From positions 1,612,001-1,676,000 of the forward strand of contig NZ_JBEVVA010000003.1 in assembly GCF_049639735.1 (NCBI RefSeq): a stretch of 64,000 bases of DNA, written 5' to 3'. The position numbers were made by a program, and so were the translations under genes. Source of the DNA: Elusimicrobium simillimum (GTDB taxonomy: Bacteria; Elusimicrobiota; Elusimicrobia; Elusimicrobiales; Elusimicrobiaceae). Below, piece after piece: positions 1 to 9,308 of this stretch (the first letter of the stretch is position 1; every line of letters starts with the position of its first letter). Below the pieces are notes generated by a model. It searched no databases and had not been told where the DNA came from. It saw nothing but the letters and a program-made list of their open reading frames with translations.

Positions 1-1389
1 CTCTTTATTTCTGGCTACGCCTATGGTAATCTCGTTAGGTTGTACGGAGTCAATCTTTTTAAACTCTATTTTTTGTTCCGTAAACCAGGTTTCGTTACCT
101 ATTAATATAGTGTTTTTACCGCTTTTTACCATTACGCCCTGGCCGGGGTAAATTTCCATAGAATCTACTTTTTCCGGTGTTATCCCCTCATCCTTACAAT
201 ATCTTTTTATGGCCTGGCTGTATGGGTCCTGCAAGTTTTTTTCCGCCGTGAGAGCGCTTTTAAGCAGCAGCATATTATTTTTGGCTTTTACCGGGTAAAC
301 CTTGGCCACGGCCAAAACGCCGTTTGTTAAAGTGCCTGTCTTGTCTAAATAAAGCACATCCGCATTTTTAAAAGTTTTTAAAGCCTGCAAATTTTGCACT
401 TCTATACCGCGGCGCGCGGCCCCTTTTTTAGAGAAATAATCCGATAAAGAAAAAGAAACTATAAACGCGGACGGACAGCACATAGCCGCTAAAAACAAAC
501 CTATCCTTATATAATACTCAACATTATTTAAACCGTTTACGTATATATTATACCCCACAAACAGCACAATAGCCGCCATAAGCACCGCCGCCATATATTT
601 GGCGTATATATCAAGCGGATTATAACTTAACCTCTTTTTAAGTTCGCTGTTTTTAAGGTTAGATATTACAAAGGCTATCTCACTTTGCGCAAGTACGCAA
701 GACGCTTCAATAAAAATATCACCCGCTTTATTAGTAGTGCCGGCGTAAACATTATCCCCCTCTCTTTTAACGGCAAGTTCAGTGTTGCCTGTGATAATTG
801 TTTCCTCTATATCGGTTTTGCCTTTAAGTATAAAACCGTCGGTTGGGATAACTTCGCCTTTTTTTACGTGCAGCACATCACCGCGTTTAATTTCCCCGGC
901 GAATATTCTTACTTCTTTATCTTCTTTAACAAGCCTGGCGGATTTGGGCAGAAAATCCTGCATTTTATTTATAAAAGCCTTAGAAATTTCTGTGGAGCGG
1001 GCAAATGTGCTGTAAACATAGTTTATAAGACATACGTTAAGTATGCTAAACACAAACAAATTTGTTGTGCCGCCAAACACTTTAAAGTGCAACAGCAAGT
1101 TAACCAGGCCAAAACATAACGCCGACAATATTGAAAATGAGGCAAGCACGTTAAAAGTAAATTTTAAGTTTTTAATATCTTCATACGCGGCGTAAAATAT
1201 GTGCCCGCCAAAAACAAGGCAGCCAAATACGGAAAGCAAAAATATGCTAAGCGGCACATTATGAAAATATTGCGATAAAATAACAAGCAGCAGAAATAAA
1301 AAAGATAATATAAACCTGATCCTGTAATAACTTACAGAAAGAAATCCGGACTTAGCGTGCGCAGGTGTTATATTATCTTCTTTTGTCAT
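1..1389 (-). CDS. P-type cation-transporting ATPase, P1B-like (partial, C-terminus beyond window)
   Basis: ATP-driven ion pump of the cytoplasmic membrane. The reading frame is open from the ATG at 1389 to the window edge, so about 463 N-terminal residues are visible. The phosphorylation motif DKTGT is present with the aspartate near residue 349. Hydrophobic helices lie before it, and a TGxx actuator loop (ITGNTE) is visible. The transmembrane ion-binding motif reads CCPSAF (residues about 304-309), i.e. CPS instead of the CPC/CPH/SPC of well-known copper, cadmium/zinc and cobalt pumps. No N-terminal heavy-metal-associated CxxC domain is seen. The start lies 11 bp downstream of the TPR lipoprotein stop, so it is probably the last gene of the ileS-lspA operon. 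The ATP-binding part lies mostly outside the window. Ion specificity cannot be assigned. Confidence 0.85.
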   Translation of the reverse strand, partial: MTKEDNITPAHAKSGFLSVSYYRIRFILSFLFLLLVILSQYFHNVPLSIFLLSVFGCLVFGGHIFYAAYEDIKNLKFTFNVLASFSILSALCFGLVNLLLHFKVFGGTTNLFVFSILNVCLINYVYSTFARSTEISKAFINKMQDFLPKSARLVKEDKEVRIFAGEIKRGDVLHVKKGEVIPTDGFILKGKTDIEETIITGNTELAVKREGDNVYAGTTNKAGDIFIEASCVLAQSEIAFVISNLKNSELKKRLSYNPLDIYAKYMAAVLMAAIVLFVGYNIYVNGLNNVEYYIRIGLFLAAMCCPSAFIVSFSLSDYFSKKGAARRGIEVQNLQALKTFKNADVLYLDKTGTLTNGVLAVAKVYPVKAKNNMLLLKSALTAEKNLQDPYSQAIKRYCKDEGITPEKVDSMEIYPGQGVMVKSGKNTILIGNETWFTEQKIEFKKIDSVQPNEITIGVARNKE

Positions 1390-1399
1390 TTTAAATTAA

Positions 1400-2389
1400 T
1401 TATAAAAATCTTCTTTCTACAACTCTTGCTCTGCCCTCGTCGGTAAGCATGGCTCTTATTTTAGCGTCGTAACGTCTGGCGTTGGCGGGGTCCATCTTTT
1501 TGGCTATGATATAATTGGCTGCCGCCTGCACGGCGTCTTCAATAGCGTAAACGTCGCCCATAAGTTCGTAAGTGGGCACAAAAACAGGGTCTAATTCTTT
1601 TGATTTGGTCAACTCGCTCAAAGCGGCCTCATAGTCGCCGTCTTTTAAGTACATTTCGCCAAGATAGTAATGCGCTAAAGGGTCGTTAGGGTTAAGTGCG
1701 ACGGCTTGTTCAAAATTTTCCATAGCGTCGGCGTACATGTCCTGCATTTTAAGCGCGCGGCCTCTTTCAAGGTAGGCACGGCCATAGTCCGGGCGCAGCG
1801 CGAGCACGCGGCTGAAATCAAACGCGGCGCTAAGATAATCGCCTATATCATAATAATAAAGCCCGCGGTTAAAATACGCCAGCCAGCCTTCTGGATTAAT
1901 TGAAATTGCTTTATGAAAATCATTATACGCCTTTATTCCTTCGCCAGCGTTATAGTAAGCGATACCTCGGTTAACTAAAGCGGAATAATAATTAGGCGCT
2001 AATCTAACGGCCTCGTTAAGATAAATAATAGCGTTAAAATATTTACGCTGGTCAATATAAAACGCGCCCAGGTTGTTTAACGCCTCTACGCTATAGGGGT
2101 TAATTTGAGCGGCTTTAATATAGTCTTTCTCAGCGTTGGCTATATGTTTTTTTCTATTTTCAAAATCTTTGTTTGAAAGGATATCATATACAATACCGCG
2201 GTTTGTGTAGGCGGCGTAGCTGTTTGGGTTAACTTTGATTATGGAGGAATACAAAGGCAGCGCTTTGCTGTACTGGCCTATGTCGGTATAATACCTGGCC
2301 TGTTTAAGTTTGGCTACCTCACTGTCTTTTTTACAACCTACGGCGAGTATGGCGCAGCATAATACTGTAAAAATTAATAACTTTCTCAT
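1400..2389 (-). CDS. TPR-repeat lipoprotein
   Basis: Predicted periplasmic or outer-membrane scaffold lipoprotein of 329 residues. The N-terminus is a signal peptide ending in a lipobox (LAVGC, Cys19) followed by KKDS. The rest consists of eight or so tetratricopeptide repeats of about 34 residues, each with the usual A/G/Y/P spacing (for example NRGIAYYNAGE, YLGEMYLKDGD). The ATG overlaps the lspA TGA (ATGA), indicating translational coupling behind ileS and lspA. TPR domains bind proteins; the partner is unknown. Placement next to the lipoprotein signal peptidase that would process it is noted but may be coincidence. Confidence 0.85.
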   Translation of the reverse strand: MRKLLIFTVLCCAILAVGCKKDSEVAKLKQARYYTDIGQYSKALPLYSSIIKVNPNSYAAYTNRGIVYDILSNKDFENRKKHIANAEKDYIKAAQINPYSVEALNNLGAFYIDQRKYFNAIIYLNEAVRLAPNYYSALVNRGIAYYNAGEGIKAYNDFHKAISINPEGWLAYFNRGLYYYDIGDYLSAAFDFSRVLALRPDYGRAYLERGRALKMQDMYADAMENFEQAVALNPNDPLAHYYLGEMYLKDGDYEAALSELTKSKELDPVFVPTYELMGDVYAIEDAVQAAANYIIAKKMDPANARRYDAKIRAMLTDEGRARVVERRFL

Positions 2390-2886
2390 TTTGCCTCCGC
2401 GTCCTTTTTAGGTTTATCTAAAAACATCGCCAGCGCCACTAACGCCGCGCCCACGCATATCGCGCTGTCCGCTACGTTAAACACCGGCCAGACCCTGAAA
2501 TCAATAAAATCCACTACAAACCCTAACACAATTCTATCATAAAGATTACCAATTGCGCCGCCAAGAATCAATACCAGCCCCAACCACCCCAGCGGCGGCC
2601 TGAGCGCAGCAAGTTCTTTCCAGGATTTTAAAATAAAAACTATTACCACTATCATCATACCGGTTAACAGCAAATTGCCGTTTTGCAGTATGCCAAAAGC
2701 CATGCCCGTATTTTCAAGGTATGTCAGGTGAAAATACTTAAATATTTCCACGCTTTCCACCGGGCGCAAAAGGTCAAGCGCCAGCACTTTTGTAATACGG
2801 TCCAAAGCCACAAGTATAAGCAAAATAATTATTGTGGCTTTGTTGTTTTTAATTAAACTTTTTAATTTTGCCGATATACCGTGCAT
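2386..2886 (-). CDS. lspA: Lipoprotein signal peptidase (signal peptidase II)
   Basis: Inner-membrane aspartyl protease that cleaves prolipoproteins ahead of the lipid-modified cysteine. It is 166 residues with four hydrophobic helices. The family motifs are visible: NTGMAFG, GGAIGNLYDR with the first catalytic Asp, and FNVADS with the second. The frame stays open about 70 codons upstream inside ileS, but the MHGIS start at 2886 is chosen because it overlaps the ileS stop as TAATG and gives the normal family length. ileS-lspA adjacency is a common bacterial arrangement. Many lipoproteins in this window (e.g. 1400, 24074, 34093) would be its substrates. Confidence 0.96.
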   Translation of the reverse strand: MHGISAKLKSLIKNNKATIIILLILVALDRITKVLALDLLRPVESVEIFKYFHLTYLENTGMAFGILQNGNLLLTGMMIVVIVFILKSWKELAALRPPLGWLGLVLILGGAIGNLYDRIVLGFVVDFIDFRVWPVFNVADSAICVGAALVALAMFLDKPKKDAEAK

Positions 2887-5714
2887 TAAGCGGCCTCTTG
2901 CGGCAAAATAACGCCCTCTTCTTCTAATACGCTGGCGCAGCGGGCGCAAAGCTCGGGGTATTTTGTGTTGGTGCCGATATCCGTTTTCCACTGCCAGCAG
3001 CGGGGGCATTTGGCGCCGTCGGCGTGCTGTACGGTTATATCTAGCGCTTCGCCGCCTGTTTTGTTTATTTCTACGGCGGATACTATGGCAATTTCCGGCC
3101 AAATATTTTTGTTTTCTTCTAAGAAAGCAAACTCCGCTTCTGCGGTTGTGGCAAATATTACTTTAGCTTCCAGAGAGGAGCCTATTAACCCAGCCGCCCT
3201 GGCTTCTTCTAATTTTTTAAGTATAACTTCGCGCACGTTTCTTATTTTGTCCCACTTGGCTTCCAGCTCCGCGTCACGTTTAACGCTGGACTCTTTGGGG
3301 AATGAGGATAAGAAAATACTTTCTTCCAAGTCTTTGCCGCACTCAATCTTTTTAAGTTCCTGCCAGGCTTCTTCCGTGGTGAAAGAAACTACAGGCGCTA
3401 AAAATTTAAGCAAAACAAGCAGTATCTCATAAAGCGCGTTTTGCGCGCTGCGTCTTGACTTGGCATTGGTGCCTATTGTGTACAGGCGGTCTTTGGAAGC
3501 GTCCAACATAAAGGAAGACAAATCCAAAATACAAAAGTCTAACAAAGCGCGTACCACACGCCTAAACTCGTAGGTATTGTAAGCGGCGCGGGCCTCGTCT
3601 ATTAAAGCGCCGAGTTTGCTTAACATATAGCGGTCCATCTCGGTCATTTCTTCAGGTGCCATTTTATGTTTTTTAGGGTCAAAATCAAATAAGCTGCCCA
3701 TAGCGTATCTTAACGTGTTTCTAAACTTGCGGTAAGAGTCAACGGGGCCGCCTAAAATTTCGTCCGATATTCTGATATCGTCGTGGTAGTCACTCAGGCT
3801 GACCCACAAGCGCAAAATATCCGCGCCGTATTTGTCAAAAACTTCGTGCGGCTCAACACTGTTGCCAAGGGATTTATGCATAGCCTTGCCCTCTTGGTCC
3901 AGCACAAAGCCGTGCGTGGAAATAGCTTTAAAGGGTGACTGCCCCTCCAGCGCCACAGACGGTATAAGTGAGGTTTGAAACCAGCCTCTGTGCTGGTCGG
4001 ACCCTTCGGAGTACAGGTCTGCGGGATATTTAAGGCCGCGGTCAAGCAGCACGGCTTTCCAAGAACAGCCGGCGTCTAACCAAACGTCTAAAATATCTTT
4101 TTCTTTCTTAAAGTTTTTGCCGCCGCATTTGCAGGTGTAGCCGGCCGGTAAAATTTGATCATTAGGCAAATCAAACCAGAAATCTCCGCCTAATCTTAAG
4201 GCCATTTCTTTTATATGGGCAAAAAGCTTGGCGTCTATTTGTTCTTTACCGCAGTCTTCGCAGTAGAAAATTGTTGTGGGCGTGCCCCAGAATCTCTGGC
4301 GGGTTAAACACCAGTCGGGCCTGTTACGCACCATGCTTGTTATACGCTCTCTGCCGGCCTCGGGGTAGAACTTTACGCCCGCAAGCGCGTCGGTAAGTTT
4401 ACCTCTTAAGCCTTGGCCGTCAATTGACAGGAACCATTGCTCGGTTGTTCTAAATATGATGGGCTGCTTACATCTCCAGCAATGCGGATAGCTGTGTGTG
4501 ATATTTTCTTGTTTTATAAGGTTGCCAAGCTGCTGTAAACGTTCAACAATTTTCATATTGGCTTTAAAAACATGCTCGCCCGCGCATGCGCCGGCTTCTT
4601 TAGTGTAAACACCTTTTTCGTCGACAGGGCAGAAGATGTCCAACTTCCAGTTAAGACCCGCGTGGAAGTCGTCCTCGCCATGGCCGGGCGCTATGTGCAC
4701 TATACCTACGCCTGTGTCCATAGCTACAAAGTCTGTCCATATGACGGGGTTAAGCTCGCCCGTAAGCGGGTGCTTGTATTTAACGCCAACCAGCTCTTCA
4801 CCGGCAAACGTATCTTCTTTAGTTACGTCCATATTACAAATTTGTATAAATGTATCAGCCAGCTTCTCTGCCACTATATAGTATTCGCCCGTTTTATTGT
4901 CTTTAAGGAATATATATTGCTCGTCCTTATTAACGGCGGCGGCTTTGTTGGCGGGTATCGTCCACGGGGTTGTGGTCCATACTACTAAAGAGGCGTTGTC
5001 GTGGCCTTTAAATGTGTCGGCCAAGTTAAAACGCAGGTATATTGAGACGGAAACTTTATCTTTATACTCTGTCTCAGCGTCGGCCAAAGCGGTTTCGCAG
5101 GTGGGGCACCAGGAAATTGTTTTTTTACCCCTGTACGCCATACCCTTTTCAACAAAGTCTAAAAATACGCTTATAATATTGCCCTCAAAACGCGGGGCCA
5201 TGGTGGAATAATAATTTTCAAAATCACCCTGCACGCCAAGACGTTTAAAGCCGTCTTTCTGTAAGCCTATAAATTTACCGGCAAACTCACGCGCTTGTGC
5301 GCGGAATTTGGCCACGTCGGCCTCTTCTTTAATGCTTTTTTTGTCTATTTTAAGCTCTTTCATTAAAGCTGTTTCTATAGGCAACCCGTGGCAGTCCCAG
5401 CCCGGTATATACGGGGCTTGGTAACCGTCCATCGTGCGGCTTTTAATAACAATATCTTTTAAAGTTTTGTCCAGCGCGTGGCCTATGTGTATGCGGCCGT
5501 TGGCGTATGGCGGGCCATCGTGCAGCATAAATACGGGTGCGCCTTCACGCAGTTTAAGCATTTTTTCATAAAGCTTCATATCATCCCAAAACTGCACAAA
5601 TTTAGGTTCTTTTTGCACCAGACCCGCTCTCATGGGAAATTCTGTTTTAGGAAGTAAAACTGTTGTGGAATATTTGTTATTATTATTTTTGTTTTTATTG
5701 TTATTATCAGCCAT
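2886..5714 (-). CDS. ileS: Isoleucine--tRNA ligase
   Basis: Charges tRNA-Ile with isoleucine in the cytoplasm. It is 942 residues, normal for the bacterial type. The class I signature HIGH is at residues 76-79. The second ATP-binding signature appears as MHKSLGN, a variant of KMSKS. The editing domain lies between them. The C-terminus carries the zinc-binding pair CPRC...CARC, typical of bacterial IleRS. The first 14 residues are an unusual Asn/Lys-rich tail (MADNNNKNKNNNN). The ribosome site AAGGAA lies just upstream of the ATG, and a TATAAT-like -10 box sits about 30 bp upstream (minus strand, 5744-5749). Confidence 0.97.
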   Translation of the reverse strand: MADNNNKNKNNNNKYSTTVLLPKTEFPMRAGLVQKEPKFVQFWDDMKLYEKMLKLREGAPVFMLHDGPPYANGRIHIGHALDKTLKDIVIKSRTMDGYQAPYIPGWDCHGLPIETALMKELKIDKKSIKEEADVAKFRAQAREFAGKFIGLQKDGFKRLGVQGDFENYYSTMAPRFEGNIISVFLDFVEKGMAYRGKKTISWCPTCETALADAETEYKDKVSVSIYLRFNLADTFKGHDNASLVVWTTTPWTIPANKAAAVNKDEQYIFLKDNKTGEYYIVAEKLADTFIQICNMDVTKEDTFAGEELVGVKYKHPLTGELNPVIWTDFVAMDTGVGIVHIAPGHGEDDFHAGLNWKLDIFCPVDEKGVYTKEAGACAGEHVFKANMKIVERLQQLGNLIKQENITHSYPHCWRCKQPIIFRTTEQWFLSIDGQGLRGKLTDALAGVKFYPEAGRERITSMVRNRPDWCLTRQRFWGTPTTIFYCEDCGKEQIDAKLFAHIKEMALRLGGDFWFDLPNDQILPAGYTCKCGGKNFKKEKDILDVWLDAGCSWKAVLLDRGLKYPADLYSEGSDQHRGWFQTSLIPSVALEGQSPFKAISTHGFVLDQEGKAMHKSLGNSVEPHEVFDKYGADILRLWVSLSDYHDDIRISDEILGGPVDSYRKFRNTLRYAMGSLFDFDPKKHKMAPEEMTEMDRYMLSKLGALIDEARAAYNTYEFRRVVRALLDFCILDLSSFMLDASKDRLYTIGTNAKSRRSAQNALYEILLVLLKFLAPVVSFTTEEAWQELKKIECGKDLEESIFLSSFPKESSVKRDAELEAKWDKIRNVREVILKKLEEARAAGLIGSSLEAKVIFATTAEAEFAFLEENKNIWPEIAIVSAVEINKTGGEALDITVQHADGAKCPRCWQWKTDIGTNTKYPELCARCASVLEEEGVILPQEAA

Positions 5715-5743
5715 ATAATGTTCCTTAAAAGATATGTATATAT

Positions 5744-5749
5744 ATTATA
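5744..5749 (-). promoter_or_regulatory. Candidate -10 box for ileS-lspA operon
   Basis: Reverse complement reads TATAAT, about 30 bp upstream of the ileS ATG and following a TTTTTG run. No convincing -35 hexamer was found at 16-18 bp spacing, so this is only a sequence match. Confidence 0.35.
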
Positions 5750-5786
5750 CAAAAATGCGCCGGTTAAAAGTGTGCCGTGATACGTT

Positions 5787-5819
5787 AAAAAACCCCCGGT
5801 TACGTCCCAGGGGTTTTTT
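5787..5819. terminator. Rho-independent terminator behind the 5834 pilin gene
   Basis: A 10-bp inverted repeat (AAAAAACCCC / GGGGTTTTTT) with a 13-nt loop lies 14 bp past the pilin stop codon. It separates the pilin transcript from the ileS promoter. Confidence 0.85.
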
Positions 5820-5833
5820 AGATTTAAATATTT

Positions 5834-6328
5834 TTAGCAGGTAAAACAAGATGCCGTATAATCTATACCCAGCGCTTTACATAATGACTTTGCGTCATCT
5901 TCAGATAAATTATCGTTTATACAACCGCAGCTCTGTGAACACATAAGCTTGGAGTTGCCATCGTCGTCCGGCTGGTAACCTATGTTAAGCTCGCCCTGTG
6001 AGCCTAAATAAAAAGCGGCTGGCGCGGCAAGGTTGTAGTTAACCTCAAACGTATACTGAAAGTTTTTTGTTTTAGCGGTATATGAATCCACTATTGTACC
6101 GGGGATTTCAACGTCAAGGTTGTTAAAGTTTCTGCAATGGTCCGCGTCGTCGTTATTTGCCATCATGCAAATATCAGCGGCTCTTTTAATTGCGGGAAGT
6201 ACTGTAAGCGGTTCGGCAAACCTGCTTTTTAATACCGCTTTATTATACTGCGGCAGCGCTATGGCCGCCAATATACCTATTATCAAAACTACTACCAAAA
6301 GTTCAATTAATGTAAAACCCTTTTTCAT
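5834..6328 (-). CDS. Type IV pilin-like protein (prepilin)
   Basis: Predicted pilin or pseudopilin, 164 residues. It starts with a class III prepilin leader MKKG|FTLIE (cleaved after Gly4, with conserved Glu5 of the mature protein). A hydrophobic helix and the ALPQYNKAV junction follow. The globular part is unlike the other pilins in this window and has a cysteine-rich tail (CSQSCGC...CFTC) that could form disulfides. It is a monocistronic gene with its own terminator. The N-terminal cassette is nearly identical to the genes at 14399, 55168 and 55698. Whether it builds a fibre, a competence pseudopilus or a secretion pseudopilus cannot be told; no assembly genes are in the window. Confidence 0.88.
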   Translation of the reverse strand: MKKGFTLIELLVVVLIIGILAAIALPQYNKAVLKSRFAEPLTVLPAIKRAADICMMANNDDADHCRNFNNLDVEIPGTIVDSYTAKTKNFQYTFEVNYNLAAPAAFYLGSQGELNIGYQPDDDGNSKLMCSQSCGCINDNLSEDDAKSLCKALGIDYTASCFTC

Positions 6329-6498
6329 AAGTTTCTCCTTTTAAGAATGTTTTTTAATTATAATACAGTACAAGCAAAAAGGCAAGCTTTTATAGGTCTT
6401 TTTTATTTACAAAGCCGGGCTGCAAAATAGTAAAATATAGCATTGTAATTTTTGCTGTTAAATTCATGAAAGATAGAGAGGTTAGTCACTAAACAAAA

Positions 6499-7893
6499 AT
6501 GGAAAAACTGAAACTTAACACATATTTGCTGGTTTTTGGAATATTAATATTTACAGCGGCATTGTCATGGGTTGTCCCGGCGGGACACTTTGACAGGGTG
6601 GAAAAAGACGGCAGGACCTTAACCATAGCAGGTTCCTACCATAGCGTTGAAAAGTCCGGGCAGGGCGTGCAGGATATTTTGCTTGCCCCTATAAAAGGCT
6701 TTCAGGCTTGCTCAGACATTATTATTTTTATTTTAGTAATAGGCGCGGTTTTTACAATTATAGAACGCACCGGCACCGTTAATATTATCATTCAGAATAT
6801 AAGCTACTTTTTTTCTAACCGCCAGCATCTTAAAAAGCTTTTTATTCCTGTGTGCATGTTTTCGTTTTCCATTTGCGGGGCGCTGTTTGGCATGGAGGAG
6901 GAAACAATTATTTTTGTTCCCATCTTTATACCGCTGGCACTCTCTCTTGGTTACGATACTATAGTAGGTATGGCTGTGCCGTTTTTGGGCGCGTTCGCGG
7001 GTTTTTGCTCGGCATTTTTAAACCCTTTTACCGTAGGCATAGCGCAAAAAATAGCGGAACTACCCATATACTCCGGCTGGGGTTACAGGGTAATAGTATG
7101 GCTTATAGCCACCAGCATAGTTACCATATATGTAAGCCGCTACGGCGCGAAAATACTTAAAAACCCGTCTAAAAGCATTACCTATACTACTGACCTCGAA
7201 AAACGCGCCGAACTTAAAATTGTCAACGACATTGAAGTTGGCAAACCCAAAATAAAATTTGGGCACAAAGCCGTAATAGCTATTTTTATAGCGGGGTTGG
7301 TAGGCGTGGTAGCGGGCGTAACATACTACGGCTGGTATATAGATGAAATTGCCGCCATGTTCCTGCTTATAGGTATACTGTGCGCCATATTCGGCCGCAT
7401 GGGCGTGACTGAAACAACTGACGCTATTATAGACGGCATGAAGAACATGATTTCCGTTTGTTTGCTTATCACTTTAGCCCGCTCTATTATTATAGTAGCT
7501 ACCGACGGCAATATTTTAGACACGTTTTTAAACTGGATGGCCATGGCCATTGGCGCGTTACCCTCGTGGTTAGCGGCGCAGGCTATGTTTATATTCCAGA
7601 CGATACTAAACTTTTTTATAGCCTCGGGCTCCGGGCAGGCGGTGCTTACTATGCCTATTATGGCGCCTTTGGCTGATCTTGTGGGAGTATCAAGGCAGAC
7701 TGCCGTATTGGCGTACCAGTTTGGCGAGGGCTGGGGTAATCCGATTATTCCTACCGCCCCCGTTACGGTGGCTGTGCTTGCTATAGCGGGCATAAGCTGG
7801 ACCAAATGGTTAAAATGGTTTTGGAAGTTAGAGCTTATACTTATAATAATGTCTATGCTTTTGTTAATCCCGCCATTTTTTATAGGATGGTAA
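6499..7893 (+). CDS. YfcC-family (DcuC superfamily) membrane carrier, copy 1
   Basis: Predicted secondary transporter, 464 residues, about 11-12 membrane segments. It belongs to the YfcC/ArcD-like branch of the C4-dicarboxylate carrier superfamily, often annotated as basic amino-acid or arginine/ornithine antiporters. Recognisable family stretches are WVVPAGHFDR near the N-terminus, FGMEEETIIFVP, and two loops rich in small residues (ASGSGQAVLTMPIMAP and GEGWGNPIIPTAPV). The latter probably line the substrate path. No close Shine-Dalgarno precedes the ATG. It is followed 17 bp later by a close paralog, suggesting tandem duplication. The substrate is unknown; amino acid exchange would fit an amino-acid fermenter. 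Confidence 0.85.
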   Translation: MEKLKLNTYLLVFGILIFTAALSWVVPAGHFDRVEKDGRTLTIAGSYHSVEKSGQGVQDILLAPIKGFQACSDIIIFILVIGAVFTIIERTGTVNIIIQNISYFFSNRQHLKKLFIPVCMFSFSICGALFGMEEETIIFVPIFIPLALSLGYDTIVGMAVPFLGAFAGFCSAFLNPFTVGIAQKIAELPIYSGWGYRVIVWLIATSIVTIYVSRYGAKILKNPSKSITYTTDLEKRAELKIVNDIEVGKPKIKFGHKAVIAIFIAGLVGVVAGVTYYGWYIDEIAAMFLLIGILCAIFGRMGVTETTDAIIDGMKNMISVCLLITLARSIIIVATDGNILDTFLNWMAMAIGALPSWLAAQAMFIFQTILNFFIASGSGQAVLTMPIMAPLADLVGVSRQTAVLAYQFGEGWGNPIIPTAPVTVAVLAIAGISWTKWLKWFWKLELILIIMSMLLLIPPFFIGW

Positions 7894-7909
7894 TTTAGGT
7901 TGGTAATTA

Positions 7910-9301
7910 ATGAATAAAGGCCTGCAATTAAATATTTACGCGCTTATCTTTGGTATCACTATTATAATGGCAGCACTCACCTGGGTGCTGCCCGCAGGCT
8001 CTTACGACCGTGTGGAACGCGACGGCAGATCTTACACGGTTGCCGGCACATACCACAGCGTTGAGCGCAGCGGGCAAGGCATTGCCGACATTTTGCAAGC
8101 GCCAATTAAAGGTTTTACCCAGTGCGCCGAAATTATTATTTTTATTTTTATAACAGGCGCCATTTTTACAATTATCGAACGCACCGGAACAATAAGCTCT
8201 ATTATTAATAATACAGCTTATTTTTTTGCCAATAATCCAAAGTTAAAAGTACTTTTTATACCTGTGTGTATGTTTATCTTTTCCGTAGGCGGCGCCATAT
8301 TTGGCATGGAAGAGGAAACTCTTATTTTTATACCCGTTTTTATACCGCTGGCATTGTCTTTGGGTTATGACAGCGTGGTGGGTGTAAGCATACCGTTTTT
8401 AGGCGCGTGGGCGGGGTTTTGTTCGGCCTTTATGAACCCGTTTACTGTTGGTATTTCTCAAAACATCGCCCAGCTGCCGCTGTACAGCGGCATGGGATAC
8501 CGTGTGCTGGTGTGGTTTATATGCACAAGCGTTATTGTGGCTTTTGTAGCCTGGTACGGCGAGAAGGTAAGGAAACACCCTAAAAAAAGTATTACTTACC
8601 AAGATGACCTTAAGAAAAAAGAAAGCCTTAATATGCATGAGTTTAAAACTAAACCAGCTTTTAGCGCGCGCCATAAAATTGTGGCGGTTGTGTTCGCGCT
8701 GTCTATGTGCTTTTTGGTTTACGGCGTGGCCAGGCTGGGGTGGTATATTACGGAAATTGGCGCGCTGTTTTTAGGCTGCGGCATAATATGCGCCGCTATA
8801 GGCAAGCTGCCGCTTAACAAAACTACCGACGCTATTATACAGGGCGCCGGCACCATGATTGGCGTGGCCATAATGCTGGCGTTGGCGCGCGGTATTGTTG
8901 TGGTGGCCGGGCAGGGTAATATACTTGATACAATTTTAAATTTCATCGCTTTGCTTATAGGCAAACTGCACCCGCTGCTTGCTTTGCAAGGTATGTTTGT
9001 ATCACACACAATAATAAACTTTTTTATAGCATCCGGCTCGGGCCAGTCTGTACTTACCATGCCTATTATGATACCGCTAGGTGATATTATAGGCCTCTCA
9101 CGCCAGGCCGTTATTTTGGCGTACCAGTTTGGCGAAGGCTGGACTAACGCCATTATCCCCACCGCCCCCGTCACAATTGCGGCCATAGGCATGGCCGGCA
9201 TAAGCTGGATACGCTGGGCAAAATGGATTTTAGTTTTGCAGGTAATATTATTTTTTGTATCAATGCTGTTACTTATACCACCGTTTTTATCGGGCTGGTA
9301 G
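7910..9301 (+). CDS. YfcC-family (DcuC superfamily) membrane carrier, copy 2
   Basis: 463 residues, colinear over the whole length with the preceding gene. It shares WVLPAGSYDR, GMEEETLIF, SGSGQSVLTMPIM and GEGWTNAIIPTAPV. Differences concentrate in the central hydrophilic loop (residues about 210-260) and the following helices. The pair arose by tandem duplication and has diverged enough that different substrates are plausible. It lies 16 bp after copy 1 and 7 bp before the symporter gene, so the three transporters are probably one transcript. Confidence 0.85.
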   Translation: MNKGLQLNIYALIFGITIIMAALTWVLPAGSYDRVERDGRSYTVAGTYHSVERSGQGIADILQAPIKGFTQCAEIIIFIFITGAIFTIIERTGTISSIINNTAYFFANNPKLKVLFIPVCMFIFSVGGAIFGMEEETLIFIPVFIPLALSLGYDSVVGVSIPFLGAWAGFCSAFMNPFTVGISQNIAQLPLYSGMGYRVLVWFICTSVIVAFVAWYGEKVRKHPKKSITYQDDLKKKESLNMHEFKTKPAFSARHKIVAVVFALSMCFLVYGVARLGWYITEIGALFLGCGIICAAIGKLPLNKTTDAIIQGAGTMIGVAIMLALARGIVVVAGQGNILDTILNFIALLIGKLHPLLALQGMFVSHTIINFFIASGSGQSVLTMPIMIPLGDIIGLSRQAVILAYQFGEGWTNAIIPTAPVTIAAIGMAGISWIRWAKWILVLQVILFFVSMLLLIPPFLSGW

Positions 9302-9308
9302 GGGTTTT

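Noticed and set aside
2887..3102. N-terminal extension of lspA
   Set aside because: The extra 72 codons are Arg-rich, lie inside ileS and precede the normal family start at 2886.
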